Positions 35,142 through 44,850 are shown, counted from the stretch's first letter. The stretch: 64,000 nt of DNA from an uncultured Paracoccaceae bacterium (GCA_947503765.1 CANNFA010000003.1:1-64000), one strand, 5' to 3'. Translations and numbers: made by a program. Notes: a model not told the origin generated them from the sequence alone.

Positions 35142-35237
35142 TCCTGATGGTCGGCTTCAACCGGAATACGGCCTGTCAGGCCAACGCCGGTGGCGACGGG
35201 GCCGCGTTCCCGCTTGCGCAGCGGGTCCACCGCGGGC

Positions 35238-36548
35238 TCACTGCACGAAAGTCGGCATGAACCAGCGCGGCAGGGCAAGGATCAAATCCGGCAACAGAAT
35301 GATGACCAGCAGCACCGCCACCATGGGCAGCAGGATCACCAGCACGTCGCGCAGGGCATGAACCAGGCGTATCTCGCCGATCGACGCGGCGATCAACAGG
35401 CACAGCCCGTAGGGCGGCGTCACCAGGCCGAATGCCAGGCTCATGACCCCGATGATGGCAAAATGGATGGGGTGCATGCCGACATGCTGCGTGACGGGGT
35501 AAAGCACGGTGCCCAGGATGATGATCGCCGGGATGGCGTCGATGAACATGCCGATCAGAAGGAAGGCCAGCGCCGTCATGATGCCGATGCCGATCACCCC
35601 CAGCCCCATCGCCTCGATCTGGTCGACAAGTGCCGCGGGGATTTTGAAATAGGCCAGGCACCAGCCGAAGGCCGATGCCGTGCCGATGCAGAACAACGTG
35701 ATCGCGGCGAAACGCGCGCTTTCATACAGCACCCGGGGCAGTTCGGTCGGCTTGATCGAGCGATAGACGAAGACCCCCAGGATCAGCGAATAGATCACCG
35801 CCACGACCGAGGCCTCGGTGGGCGTGAAGAAGCCGCCGACGATGCCGCCAACGATGATCAGCGGCGTCATTAGCGCCAGCGACGCGCCGGCGACGGCGGT
35901 CATCAATTCCAGGAAAGTGGCCCGTACATGGATGGGATAGCCGCGACGTTTGGCATAGATATAGACCGTCAACATCTGGCTGCCGGCGATCAGGATGCCG
36001 GGGACCACGCCGGCCAGGAACAGCCCGCCGATCGACACGGACATCAGCCCGCCCCAGACCACCATCAGGATCGAAGGCGGAATGATCACCCCCATCACGC
36101 TGGAACAGGCGGTGATCGCCACGGCGAAGGAGCTGTCATAGCCTTCCTTCTTCATCTGCGGGATCAGCAGCGAGCCGATCCCCGCCGCGTCGGCGGTCGA
36201 CGAGCCCGAGATGCCGGCGAACAGCATCGAGACGACGACGTTCACATGGCCCAGCCCGCCCGGCAGGTGGCCGACCATGGCGCGGGCCAGCCGGATCAGC
36301 CGGTCGGTGATGCCCGAGAAGTTCATCAGATTTGCGGCCAGCAGGAAGAAGGGCACGGCCAGCAGCACAAAGGCGTTGTAGCTCTTGAACATCTCCCGCA
36401 TCAGCAGAACCGGCGTCAGCCGGTCCTCGATGAAGAAGACGGGAACGACGGCAAGACCCAGGGCAAAGGCCACCGGCACCCTCAGAAAGACGAGAACCCC
36501 GAAGGTTCCGAACAGAATCGCGGCAACCTCACCCGGTCCCATAGGCAT
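35238..36548 (-). CDS. dctM: TRAP transporter large permease DctM
   Basis: A 436-residue membrane protein with about 12 helices, the ion-coupled channel of a TRAP importer. Family motifs are present: RVPVAFALGL, VPFFLLAANLMNFSGIT, FAGISGSSTADAAGIGSLLIPQM and GGFFTPTEASVVAVIYSL. The ATG at 36548 starts MPMGPGEVAAILFGTFG and overlaps dctQ by 20 nt; a longer frame upstream is not DctM-like. Confidence 0.93.
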   Translation of the reverse strand: MPMGPGEVAAILFGTFGVLVFLRVPVAFALGLAVVPVFFIEDRLTPVLLMREMFKSYNAFVLLAVPFFLLAANLMNFSGITDRLIRLARAMVGHLPGGLGHVNVVVSMLFAGISGSSTADAAGIGSLLIPQMKKEGYDSSFAVAITACSSVMGVIIPPSILMVVWGGLMSVSIGGLFLAGVVPGILIAGSQMLTVYIYAKRRGYPIHVRATFLELMTAVAGASLALMTPLIIVGGIVGGFFTPTEASVVAVIYSLILGVFVYRSIKPTELPRVLYESARFAAITLFCIGTASAFGWCLAYFKIPAALVDQIEAMGLGVIGIGIMTALAFLLIGMFIDAIPAIIILGTVLYPVTQHVGMHPIHFAIIGVMSLAFGLVTPPYGLCLLIAASIGEIRLVHALRDVLVILLPMVAVLLVIILLPDLILALPRWFMPTFVQ

Positions 36549-37023
36549 CTCCGTGGCGCAACTTGGCGATGTCGTTCCAAATCCGCTCCAGCGTGAAGAT
36601 CGTCCATGTCGCCCCGGCCAGCGGCCAGGCGATATAGATGGCCAGCATGGGCAGGCCCGAGATTTCGGATCTCTGCCGCGACCCCAGCACCCCGAAGTCC
36701 CAGCCCCACCAGACAAAGGACAGGGCCACGACAAGAAGTGCGAGGTTGACGAAAAGCTTGGAGGCGAATTCCAGCACGGGATTGTCGGTGTGTGGCAGCA
36801 CGTCGACGTCGAAATGCGTGCCGTCGCGCACACCCACCATCGCACCCAGAAGGATGATCCACACGAAACAGAAACGCGCGATCTCTTCGGTCCAAATATA
36901 GCGGGGTATCAGACCCGTGTAGCGGCTGAGTATCTGCATCGCCACCGGGATGATCAGCGCCCCCATCAGAACGGTGATCAGAAATCGCAGAATACGGTAA
37001 TAGCCGTCCAGCAATCTGCGCAT
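36529..37023 (-). CDS. dctQ: TRAP transporter small permease DctQ
   Basis: A 164-residue protein with four membrane helices, the small subunit bridging DctM. Family segments: MQILSRY, WTEEIARFCFVWIILLGAMVGVRDGTHFDVD, and the final LERIWNDIAKL. I start it at ATG 37023 (GAGG just upstream), because sequence before that is not homologous. Confidence 0.9.
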   Translation of the reverse strand: MRRLLDGYYRILRFLITVLMGALIIPVAMQILSRYTGLIPRYIWTEEIARFCFVWIILLGAMVGVRDGTHFDVDVLPHTDNPVLEFASKLFVNLALLVVALSFVWWGWDFGVLGSRQRSEISGLPMLAIYIAWPLAGATWTIFTLERIWNDIAKLRHGDAYGTG

Positions 37024-37099
37024 GGCGCCTCGTGATCCGGGTCGTATTTCGGGGAATGGCGACCCATGGCACCAAGGGCGCCATGGGCCGGACAAGGCG

Positions 37100-38080
37100 T
37101 TATTCGACCGCCTCGATGGCTTCGAGCACGTCGACCGCGCCAAGCTCTTCTGCATAGGCGCGCTTGACGGGCGCGGCGTATTCCAGCAACTGGTCGCGCT
37201 CGGTGAACTCGTGCGTGGTCAGAAGGCCGGCTTCTTCCATGGCCTGCAGCTTTTCGCTGTCCTGGCCGCTCTCGATCTCGCGGCCAAGCTTGCCGGCGGC
37301 TGTACCCGCCTCCAGCACGCATTCCTGTTCCTCGGCGGTCAGCCGCTGAAAGGTGGCTTCGGAAATCGCCAGCGGCCGCACGGTGATGGCGTGCTTGGTC
37401 AGCGCGATATGCGGCCCGACTTCGTAGAACTTCATCTGTTCGATGCCGGCCGCCTCGTTCTCGGCCGCATCGATCACGCCGGTCTGGATGGCATTGTACA
37501 CCTCGGAATAGGCGATGACCGACGGCGCGGCGTTGATGGCTTCGAAGATCCGGGTCTGGATCGGCGCGCCCATCACCCGCATCGGCAGGTCCGCGAGCTC
37601 TTCCATATTCGTGATCGGACGGTTCACGATCAGGTTCCGCGTGCCGCCACCGGCATAGCCGACCAGCCGCACATCGGCCTGTTCCAGCACGTCCTGCGCC
37701 AGCGGCTCCAGCGCGCCCTGTTCGATTGCGGCGTTCCAGTGGTCGAGGTCGCGGAACAGGAACGGCATGTCCATCAGCGGGGCCTTCTGAGAGAAGGTAG
37801 ACATGTGCGACGGGCTGACGATCGCGTAGTCGATGGCGATGCCCTGGCTCATGTTCTCGAAATAATCCTTTTCGAGGCCGAGTTCCGAGTTCAGGTGCAG
37901 ATCAAACGTGAGCGAGCCGTTCGAGCATTCGCCGGCCAGCCGTTCGAATTCGCGCAATGTCTTGGTGAAGGCGTGGTCCTCGTCGAACTGGACCGCGCCG
38001 ACCAGTTCAGTCGCCATGGACGGCACGGTCATCATCGCCAGAATGCTGCAGCCGGTCGCCGCTTTCGCAATGAGGTTCAT
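37100..38080 (-). CDS. dctP: TRAP transporter substrate-binding protein DctP
   Basis: A 326-residue periplasmic binding protein with signal peptide (cleavage SMA-TE near residue 23). It has the TRAP hallmarks FFENMSQG region, the RNLIVNRPITNMEELADLPMRV segment with the carboxylate-binding Arg, and EVYNAIQTGVIDAAENE. It has a strong GGGGAGGAATTAC ribosome site. The ligand is an organic acid; the AroE-like gene in the same operon suggests a cyclic hydroxy-acid such as quinate or shikimate. Confidence 0.92.
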   Translation of the reverse strand: MNLIAKAATGCSILAMMTVPSMATELVGAVQFDEDHAFTKTLREFERLAGECSNGSLTFDLHLNSELGLEKDYFENMSQGIAIDYAIVSPSHMSTFSQKAPLMDMPFLFRDLDHWNAAIEQGALEPLAQDVLEQADVRLVGYAGGGTRNLIVNRPITNMEELADLPMRVMGAPIQTRIFEAINAAPSVIAYSEVYNAIQTGVIDAAENEAAGIEQMKFYEVGPHIALTKHAITVRPLAISEATFQRLTAEEQECVLEAGTAAGKLGREIESGQDSEKLQAMEEAGLLTTHEFTERDQLLEYAAPVKRAYAEELGAVDVLEAIEAVE

Positions 38081-38135
38081 GTAATTCCTCCCCTAATTGA
38101 TCGGACACCATTCAGGCGGCGCCGCGATTATCGGT

Positions 38136-38150
38136 CCAGTATGGTATTGG
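38136..38150. promoter_or_regulatory. Candidate operator upstream of the TRAP operon
   Basis: CCAGTA-TGG-TATTGG is a 15-nt dyad with one mismatch per arm, 56 bp upstream of dctP. GntR/FadR-type regulators of TRAP operons often bind such TGG/CCA-flanked dyads. No regulator gene is adjacent. The remaining intergenic DNA (38081-38396, 316 bp, divergent promoters) shows no gene. Confidence 0.35.
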
Positions 38151-38396
38151 ATTGCGGCACCGCGCAACACTTGTCTGCCTGTTCATGCAATTCGGACCGG
38201 CCGGCTGCTGGTCGGGCCACGTCATGGGCGCGGGGAGAAAAGCGTGCCGGTGCGGTCCTGGCGGCACCGGTTCGGATCAACAGGGCGCGGCATGACCTGT
38301 GGCGCGATTGACGAAGAAAGTTCCTCCCCGTTGATCCGTATCAAGGACAGGACAGGGTCACGTCATACGCTTCGACAAAACCGGGATGGGGGTGCC

Positions 38397-40199
38397 ATGT
38401 CGTTGCTTCGAAAAGGTCTGATCTCGTTCGGCGTGGCGGCCATGTGTGTGCAATCCGCGCTGGCGGCCTCCTATGCCGTCGTGTCGGAAGGTGAGGGGCC
38501 TACGGAACGGGTCGTGGAATACCGCCTTGCCCCGGATGCCGGTGATCCGGGGCTGCCGGACAACAGCGTCAAGGCGGTTCTGGGCGCGATGCAGGCGGAA
38601 CGCAGCTCGGCGATCATGCAATCCGCGCTGGATGCGGGGTATCAATTGTTCGGCGACGGCCTGGGCGCGGCTGCAGGTGCGGCGACGATTGCCGAACATG
38701 CGGTGATGATTCCGTCGCTGAGCAGGACAAACAACATCCTGGCCTATGCGGGGCTTGTCGTGACCGTGGTGCAGGTCGCGGGCGATCTTCGCGCGGGCGA
38801 GCACAAGAGCGCGGGGGTCAATGCCTACAAGGGCACGCTGAGCTTCGTGGTCGGCAAGTTCGGCTGGGGCGCCCTGCAGATCGGCGGCGTGTCGCTTTTC
38901 GTGGTCGATGTCATTCTGCGCGAGGTCGAATCCGGCGCGCGCGACATCTACCTCGATCGCTGGCGCCCGGTATTCGCGCGGTATCTGCGCGAAGCCCCCG
39001 AAGCGCGGCGCAGCATCAATGACTGGAAAAGGATCGCCTGGAACCTCTACCTCGAGGCGGAAGGCTATGCCGGCGACGACAGCGACGAGCGCCGCGATTA
39101 TTTCCGCGCGGCGCTGCGCGATGAAATCGCCGGCTACCTGGCCAAGGCCGACATGGCCAGCATCAGCCTTTATGCCGATTTCGAGCGGACCGGCGGCGGG
39201 ACCAGCGGGCTGAATGACGAAATCATACGGGATCTCAGGCAGACATTCACATTCCGGCTTGAGGCGATGCTCGCGCGCGATGTGCTTCCCGAGATCGTGG
39301 AGCGTGCCGAGGCGCGTCAGCTTCGCCTGATACTTGCGCGCATGAACCGCGACCTGCGCCCCGAGATGAACAAGCTGGTGCGTCTGGACGTGACCGCGTG
39401 GGGCGTGCCCTCGGGGCAGATCCGCATCCCCTTTGCAACGGGCGAATGGGGCGGGCCGCTGGCGCCGAACGGCACCTTCAGCATGGAATTCACCAATTTC
39501 GCCTGGATCAAGGCCGGCTTGCCGCAAAGGGTCGTTCTGGACAGCCCTGGCGGCCGGCAGGAGGCGCCGCTACAGGTGCAGGGGGATCGGGCCGTGGTCA
39601 TCTTCGGGCAGCCCGAGACTAAACTGATCGCGCGGTCGGTCCTGACCGAGGGGCGAAGGTATTGCTCGCTTTCGCGCTACACGCTCGACCGGACGTTCAT
39701 CGACAGCGAGCGGCGCGAGGATCGCGACCGGGCGCCGGTCACGCTCGATACCGCGACCCTGCCGGACGGCCTGGTGATCGTCGGGCGCTATGATGAAGGT
39801 GCTGGGGCTTGGACACAGGCATCGCCCGGGATCTGGCGCTACGGCGACCAGCTTCATCTCGGCGAGCCGCGCATTGACGGTCTGACCATCCTGGAGAACT
39901 GCCAGGTATCGCTGTTCACGCCCGAGGGCGAGGTGGCGCAGGGCCAGTGCCGCCTCGTGCGGCAGCGCGAATGGCTTCGCGGCGGAGAGTTGTTGAGCCT
40001 GCGTTGCGGCAGCGATGCCGAGGTCGACCTCAAGGGGGTGTTCGCCGATATCGGCCAGGGGATGCAGTACCATCCGCTCGACGGAGAGGTCGGAAAGATG
40101 CTGACACAGATCTTGCGGCGATCGATCCACGAGGGGGTTGAAGGCATGTCGCCCGACATGTTGCAGGGGTTGAACGGCGGTCTGCCGGGAGGGAATTGA
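38397..40199 (+). CDS. Uncharacterised exported protein with a central hydrophobic Gly/Ala-rich region
   Basis: A 600-residue protein I do not recognise. The ATG at 38397 gives a signal peptide (LISFGVAAMCVQSALAA-SY); the longer frame upstream is unlike protein. Residues about 70-180 hold a Gly/Ala-rich region with two hydrophobic stretches (LAYAGLVVTVVQVAG near 113-128; ALQIGGVSLFVVDVIL near 160-175), which could insert in a membrane. Residues 185-330 are charged and helical. The C-terminal half is beta-rich with several Cys (YCSLSRYTL, ENCQVSLF, GQCRLVRQ, LSLRCGSD) that could form disulfides in the periplasm. It ends 1 nt before the next gene, so the two are coupled. Function unknown. Confidence 0.7.
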   Translation: MSLLRKGLISFGVAAMCVQSALAASYAVVSEGEGPTERVVEYRLAPDAGDPGLPDNSVKAVLGAMQAERSSAIMQSALDAGYQLFGDGLGAAAGAATIAEHAVMIPSLSRTNNILAYAGLVVTVVQVAGDLRAGEHKSAGVNAYKGTLSFVVGKFGWGALQIGGVSLFVVDVILREVESGARDIYLDRWRPVFARYLREAPEARRSINDWKRIAWNLYLEAEGYAGDDSDERRDYFRAALRDEIAGYLAKADMASISLYADFERTGGGTSGLNDEIIRDLRQTFTFRLEAMLARDVLPEIVERAEARQLRLILARMNRDLRPEMNKLVRLDVTAWGVPSGQIRIPFATGEWGGPLAPNGTFSMEFTNFAWIKAGLPQRVVLDSPGGRQEAPLQVQGDRAVVIFGQPETKLIARSVLTEGRRYCSLSRYTLDRTFIDSERREDRDRAPVTLDTATLPDGLVIVGRYDEGAGAWTQASPGIWRYGDQLHLGEPRIDGLTILENCQVSLFTPEGEVAQGQCRLVRQREWLRGGELLSLRCGSDAEVDLKGVFADIGQGMQYHPLDGEVGKMLTQILRRSIHEGVEGMSPDMLQGLNGGLPGGN

Positions 40200-40200
40200 G

Positions 40201-42981
40201 ATGAAACGCTTTGGAAAACCACTGATCGCCCTCTCGCGCGCCACGATCGTCGGGGCCGCCTGTATCGCGGCGTCTGCGCCCTTTGCCCAGTCTTTCGAGA
40301 CGCTGGCAGGCGAGGCGTATGAGCTGATGCCGCCCGAAAGCCCTCTGCCGCTTGCGCAGCTTGTCGATACGGATGCGCCCCTGCCGGAACTTGCGGATCT
40401 GGATTTCGACGCGCCCGCCCCGGCGGCAGAGCCGGGCATCGCGCCCGAGCTGTGGGCCGAGGCGGGGCTGCCGGATGCCGTGCCCGTGGGCGATGACGCG
40501 CCGCGCGAGGCCGAGCCGGCGGACGCGACGGGGGAAGGTTCCGCAATCGCGCCGGCCGAGGCACCCGCAAGCTGGACCCGGCACGATTTCGACGGCACGG
40601 AATTCGCCGTGCCCGGCGATTGGGCCGTGATGGAAGAGGACGATCTGGAACTGGCCGTCTTTTCCGGCGATCTCTCGCCGCCGACCGGGCACATCCTGAT
40701 GATCAGCATCAGCGACCGGGACGGCCATAGCCTCGATGACGTGCTCTCCAGCGCTCAGGATGATGGCGGCACCCTTGGCGGCCGGGGTGAGGTCACCCTT
40801 CCGGGCGCAGAAGTGTTCGATTGGGCCGGCCTGGAGATGACACTGGGCGGCGTGCCGATGCAAACGCGCCTGTATGTCTCGCGCTCCATGTTCACCGAGG
40901 ATCGCGCGCCGTTCTTGCTGTCCGTCGGTACGGTCGGCGCGGCCGAACCGTTCGATCCGGCGGTGCGCGACGCCTTTCTGGCAAGCTTTCGCTTCGCGGC
41001 ACAAGGCCCGCTGCGCGAAGAGCCGCCGCAGGACATCGCCGCCGGCACCGGGCGGCTTGCGGTGCTGGACGGGCGGGTCACGCTGACCCCGCCGGCGGGG
41101 TGGACGGTGATCGAATATCCCGATGAGGCGGCGCTGGTGCCGCCGGACAACAGCGTGTCGGTGCGGCTCCTTCGCGGCCTCGAGGTTCGGCAGCGGCTGG
41201 CCCGATTGCCGGTCGGGGCGAGCCAGGGCGAGGGCGTGCTGGCCGGAAGGCCGGTGCGGATCTTCGGCACGGACGAAGGAACCCTGAGCGTCTGGGTGCA
41301 CTGCCCGAACCCCGATGAGCCGCTTGCGGTCCTCGTCTCGGGCGATGCGGGGTTCGTGGGGACGGCGGCGCACGAGGTGCTGTTCGGCGGGCTGGAGATC
41401 GAGGGCCTGGAAGGCGCACCGGAATGTGCCTTTGCCGTCGCCGGGAGCGGCGGACGGGACGGTGGCGCCGCCGATGCCGCCGGCACCGATGCGGCGGGTG
41501 ATCCGGACAGTTTCGAGGATATCGGCGGCAATTATACCACCTATCGCAATGCGCGTTACGGCACGCATGTCTCCTATCCCGGCACCTATTTCATCGCACA
41601 GGAAGCGCCGGGAAGCGGTGACGGGCGACGCTTCGAGGGGGTGGACGGCCAGGCGCATTTCATCGTCTTCACGCAATTCGACGCGCTGGACCAAGGTCTT
41701 TCGGGGATGCAGGCGGACATCCGCGCGGAACTGGACGCCATCCAGGACGAAACATCCGGCCCCGGATTTTTCGAGATCGCCGGGACCGATGGCCAAACAC
41801 GGCGGTTCTTCAAGGTGATCCGCAATGCGGACGGCCTGACGCGCAGGCTCGAGATCGCGTATCCGGTGGCCCGCGATGCGGAATTCCGGGCCGTTATCCC
41901 TTACATGGCGCAAAGCTTCGGCCCGCCGCCGGTCCTGAGCGCACCCGTGCCGCAGCCGCCGGAACACGCCTCGGTGCCGCAACCGCCCGAAGACGTCTCG
42001 GTGCCGCAACCGCCGGGCGCCGGCGCCGGCGATGCGCCGCCGCTGGAGGCGCCACAGCAGGAGGTACGCGTTGCCGATTTCTCCGATGGGCGGGCGAATG
42101 GCTGGACGGGTTTGCTGACCCGCGTGCATCCGCGGATGACGGGCGGCCCGGATGGGCGCGGTTATCTTGAAAGCGTGTCACCCGGCGATGGCAATGACGG
42201 GTATTATGTCGCGCCGCCGGCCTTCCACGGCGACTGGCGCGGCCTCGACACGATCGAGATCGGGATCCGCGGCAACAGCGGTGACTATTACGGCGCCCTG
42301 GGGCGCAAGGGCGCGGATATCGTCATCGAGAGCGATCGGGGCACCGCGCGTACCGGGTTCGACCGCGAGGTCGGCCCGTTCTGGATGACGCAGAGGGTCC
42401 GGCTTGACGATCCGGGCCGCTGGACGCTGACGCCCGGGGCAGGCAGCCTCGAGGAGGTTCTGGCGAATGTACGCGGGTTCCGGATCCGGGCGGAGTATAT
42501 CCTGGGCGATACGTCGGGCGGGCTTTCGCGCGTGGCGATTGTCCGGGCCGGCGCGGAGACCGGCCAGAGCGCCGATCCCGAGGAGCCGGCGGACGGGCCG
42601 GGCCCGGCCGTGTCGGGCGAGATTTTCACGCCCGCACGGGGCAGCGCGACGCGCGCTGCATTGATGGATGCCGCCCGCGGGCCGATCCAGGACGAAATCG
42701 GGCTGCCGATCCTGTTCGTGGTCGATGTCCTCAATACCGACGGCCACTGGGCCTACCTGCAGGGCAGGCCGGTCAATCCTGACGGCACGCCGCTCGACTG
42801 GCGGCGGACCCGCTTTGCGCAGGAGATGGCGGACGGTTTCATGAGCGATGTGGTGATGGTGCTGATGCGCAAGGATTTCGGACAATGGGGCACGCTCGAC
42901 TACGTGCTGGGGCCGACCGACGTCGCATGGTACGAATGGGTGACGCGGCATGACCTGCCGGAACGGTTCTTCATGGAATGA
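40201..42981 (+). CDS. Large exported multidomain protein of unknown function
   Basis: A 926-residue protein with a signal peptide (to about ASAPFAQS, residue 30) and an acidic Pro/Ala-rich stretch (residues 40-120). It appears to hold three related alpha/beta domains: about 122-265, 280-405 and 438-575. The third reads YRNARYGTHVSYPGTYF and GDGRRFEGVDGQAHF, a pattern seen in secreted PsbP/Mog1-like proteins. A 9-residue repeat (VPQPPEHAS and variants) at 583-609 links to a beta-sandwich domain at about 625-765 of CIA30/galactose-binding character (VADFSDGRANGWTG). A C-terminal domain (about 805-926) ends DYVLGPTDVAWYEW. The stacking suggests a carbohydrate- or partner-binding extracellular protein. 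It is paired with the gene at 38397; no enzyme motif is evident. Confidence 0.75.
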   Translation: MKRFGKPLIALSRATIVGAACIAASAPFAQSFETLAGEAYELMPPESPLPLAQLVDTDAPLPELADLDFDAPAPAAEPGIAPELWAEAGLPDAVPVGDDAPREAEPADATGEGSAIAPAEAPASWTRHDFDGTEFAVPGDWAVMEEDDLELAVFSGDLSPPTGHILMISISDRDGHSLDDVLSSAQDDGGTLGGRGEVTLPGAEVFDWAGLEMTLGGVPMQTRLYVSRSMFTEDRAPFLLSVGTVGAAEPFDPAVRDAFLASFRFAAQGPLREEPPQDIAAGTGRLAVLDGRVTLTPPAGWTVIEYPDEAALVPPDNSVSVRLLRGLEVRQRLARLPVGASQGEGVLAGRPVRIFGTDEGTLSVWVHCPNPDEPLAVLVSGDAGFVGTAAHEVLFGGLEIEGLEGAPECAFAVAGSGGRDGGAADAAGTDAAGDPDSFEDIGGNYTTYRNARYGTHVSYPGTYFIAQEAPGSGDGRRFEGVDGQAHFIVFTQFDALDQGLSGMQADIRAELDAIQDETSGPGFFEIAGTDGQTRRFFKVIRNADGLTRRLEIAYPVARDAEFRAVIPYMAQSFGPPPVLSAPVPQPPEHASVPQPPEDVSVPQPPGAGAGDAPPLEAPQQEVRVADFSDGRANGWTGLLTRVHPRMTGGPDGRGYLESVSPGDGNDGYYVAPPAFHGDWRGLDTIEIGIRGNSGDYYGALGRKGADIVIESDRGTARTGFDREVGPFWMTQRVRLDDPGRWTLTPGAGSLEEVLANVRGFRIRAEYILGDTSGGLSRVAIVRAGAETGQSADPEEPADGPGPAVSGEIFTPARGSATRAALMDAARGPIQDEIGLPILFVVDVLNTDGHWAYLQGRPVNPDGTPLDWRRTRFAQEMADGFMSDVVMVLMRKDFGQWGTLDYVLGPTDVAWYEWVTRHDLPERFFME
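41947..42027 (+). repeat. Three tandem 27-bp coding repeats
   Basis: Each 27-bp unit begins GTGCCGCAACCGCC or a one-base variant and encodes VPQPPExxS; the last copy is VPQPPGAGA. They form a proline-rich linker. Copy number could vary between strains by slippage without breaking the frame. Confidence 0.75.
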
Positions 42982-43175
42982 AACCCCCGGCCGCGGCCGT
43001 TCCGGGCAACCCGGCCTGCGGCGGGCAGGGCAGGCGTTCCGGCATGGCGAAAGCCCGGCCGATCCAGGCCAACGGCGGTCGGATCACTTGCCCTGTCACG
43101 GTATCGGGACCAAGATGGCCGGATCATCGCAAGGACGCCGGGCATCGCGGCCCGGATTTCAAAAGAGGAAGCCAC

Positions 43176-43622
43176 ATGTACAAGCACATTCTCGTTGCCA
43201 CTGACGGGTCCGATCTCGCCCGCAAGGGGCTTGAGCATGGCCTGGCACTTGCCAAGTCGCTTGATGCCAAGATCACGATCCTGACGGTGTCGAAACCTCT
43301 GGACCCGCAAGCGGCACGAGCGGCGAGAATGGCGGGGGTCGAGCTTGCCGCCACCCGCTATGACCAGCAGCTTGAAAGCCTCATGAAAGAACGCTTTGCG
43401 TTCATCGAAGACCGCGCACGCGAATACGATATCAAGGTGGACCTGGCCCATGAGATCGACGGCTCCGCTGCCGAGGCCATCGTCCGTATCGCCAAACTGA
43501 GCGATTGCGACCTGATCGTGATGTCCTCGCACGGGCGGCGGGGCGTCCAGAAGATGCTGCTCGGAAGCCAGACGTCGGAAGTGTTGGTCAAGACCCCCAT
43601 TCCGGTGCTCGTCATACGCTGA
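43176..43622 (+). CDS. Universal stress protein, UspA family
   Basis: A 148-residue single-domain USP: YKHILVATDGSDLARKG at the N-terminus and MSSHGRRGVQKMLLGSQTSEVL toward the end. That carries a near-canonical ATP-binding pattern, with Ser replacing the first glycine of GxxG-9x-GS. The protein probably binds nucleotide and is made under stress. The ATG at 43176 follows AGAGGAA; longer in-frame sequence upstream is non-homologous. It converges with the ACR3 gene. Confidence 0.92.
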   Translation: MYKHILVATDGSDLARKGLEHGLALAKSLDAKITILTVSKPLDPQAARAARMAGVELAATRYDQQLESLMKERFAFIEDRAREYDIKVDLAHEIDGSAAEAIVRIAKLSDCDLIVMSSHGRRGVQKMLLGSQTSEVLVKTPIPVLVIR

Positions 43623-43694
43623 AGCGCCCCGAGCCATGGGGGGCGGGCGGTGTCAGGGCAAACCGGCCTGAGGGGGGCGGGGCCCGACCGATGC

Positions 43695-44714
43695 TCAGAC
43701 GGGAAACCTCTCGCGTGTCCGGTTCGCGATGGCGACGAGGCTCAGCATCACGGGGACCTCGACCAGCACGCCGACCACCGTGGCCAGCGCCGCGCCGGAA
43801 TTCAGCCCGAACAGCCCGATCGCCACCGCGACCGCCAGTTCAAAGAAGTTCGACGTGCCGATCAGCGCGCAGGGGGCGGCGATCTTGTGGGGCACCCGCC
43901 ACGCCCATGCCAGGCCGTAACCGAGGGCGAAGATCCCGTAGGACTGGACGAGGATCGGCACCGCGATCAGCGCGATCAGCAGCGGCTGGGCCAGGATCAC
44001 CGGACCCTGAAAGCCGAACAGCAGCACCACCGTCATCAGGAGCCCCGCGACCGAGGCCGGTTTGATCCGCGCCGTGAACGCGGTCACCGCCGACTCGCCG
44101 CCTTTTGCGATCAGCGTCCGGCGCGTCAGCATCCCGGCGATCAGGGGAATGACGATGTAGAGGATCACCGACAGGATCAGCGTCTCCCACGGCACGTTGA
44201 TATCGGTCACCCCCAGCAGGAATGCCACGATCGGCGCGAAGGCGACGACCATGATCAGGTCGTTCACCGAGACCTGCACCAGCGTGTAGGTCGGATCGCC
44301 CTTCGTCAGCTGCGACCAGACGAAGACCATCGCCGTGCAGGGCGCCGCCCCCAGCAGGATCAGACCGGCGATGTATTCAGGCGCGCGGTCGGGGTCGATC
44401 AACCCGGCGAAGACATGATCGAAGAACAGGACCGCGAGCGCCGCCATGGTGAAGGGCTTGACCAGCCAGTTGATCGCCAGCGTGATGACAAGGCCCTTCG
44501 GCCGCTGCCCCACCGCCTTGAGCGACCCGAGATCGACGGCGATCATCATCGGATAGACCATCGCCCAGATCAGGACGGCGACGACCAGATTGACCGATGC
44601 GACCTCCAGCGCGGCGAGCGCGGCGAAGAGCCCCGGCGCCAGGTTGCCGAGCACGAGCCCCGCCAGGATGCAAAGCGCGACCCAGAGGGTCAGCCAACGC
44701 TCGAACAGGCTCAT
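43695..44714 (-). CDS. acr3: Arsenite efflux transporter ACR3
   Basis: A 339-residue, ten-helix membrane transporter that expels arsenite (and possibly antimonite). The essential cysteine is in [13 protein letters not shown] (C126), and the [14 protein letters not shown] motif near the end matches the family. The ATG at 44714 has AAGGAG 5 nt upstream. There is no arsR, arsC or arsenate regulator gene next to it, which is unusual. Confidence 0.93.
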   Translation of the reverse strand: MSLFERWLTLWVALCILAGLVLGNLAPGLFAALAALEVASVNLVVAVLIWAMVYPMMIAVDLGSLKAVGQRPKGLVITLAINWLVKPFTMAALAVLFFDHVFAGLIDPDRAPEYIAGLILLGAAPCTAMVFVWSQLTKGDPTYTLVQVSVNDLIMVVAFAPIVAFLLGVTDINVPWETLILSVILYIVIPLIAGMLTRRTLIAKGGESAVTAFTARIKPASVAGLLMTVVLLFGFQGPVILAQPLLIALIAVPILVQSYGIFALGYGLAWAWRVPHKIAAPCALIGTSNFFELAVAVAIGLFGLNSGAALATVVGVLVEVPVMLSLVAIANRTRERFPV

Positions 44715-44850
44715 GCAGTCTCCTTCGCGCCCGGCACGCTGCAAGCCGCTGCCGAGGACGGGGTCGGCGCGCGGCAGATGCGCGGGCCGGAGACCTCGCC
44801 GGTAATGACGCGGGCCGGCATTGCCGGATTATACGGATCTGTCAAAGTGC

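Noticed and set aside
35120-35210. Possible fifth copy of the dispersed repeat (GCTGTCTTCT, GAATACGG and AGGCCAACGCCGG words)
   Set aside because: Only short words match with unequal spacing, and the first part lies at the start of the AroE-like gene.
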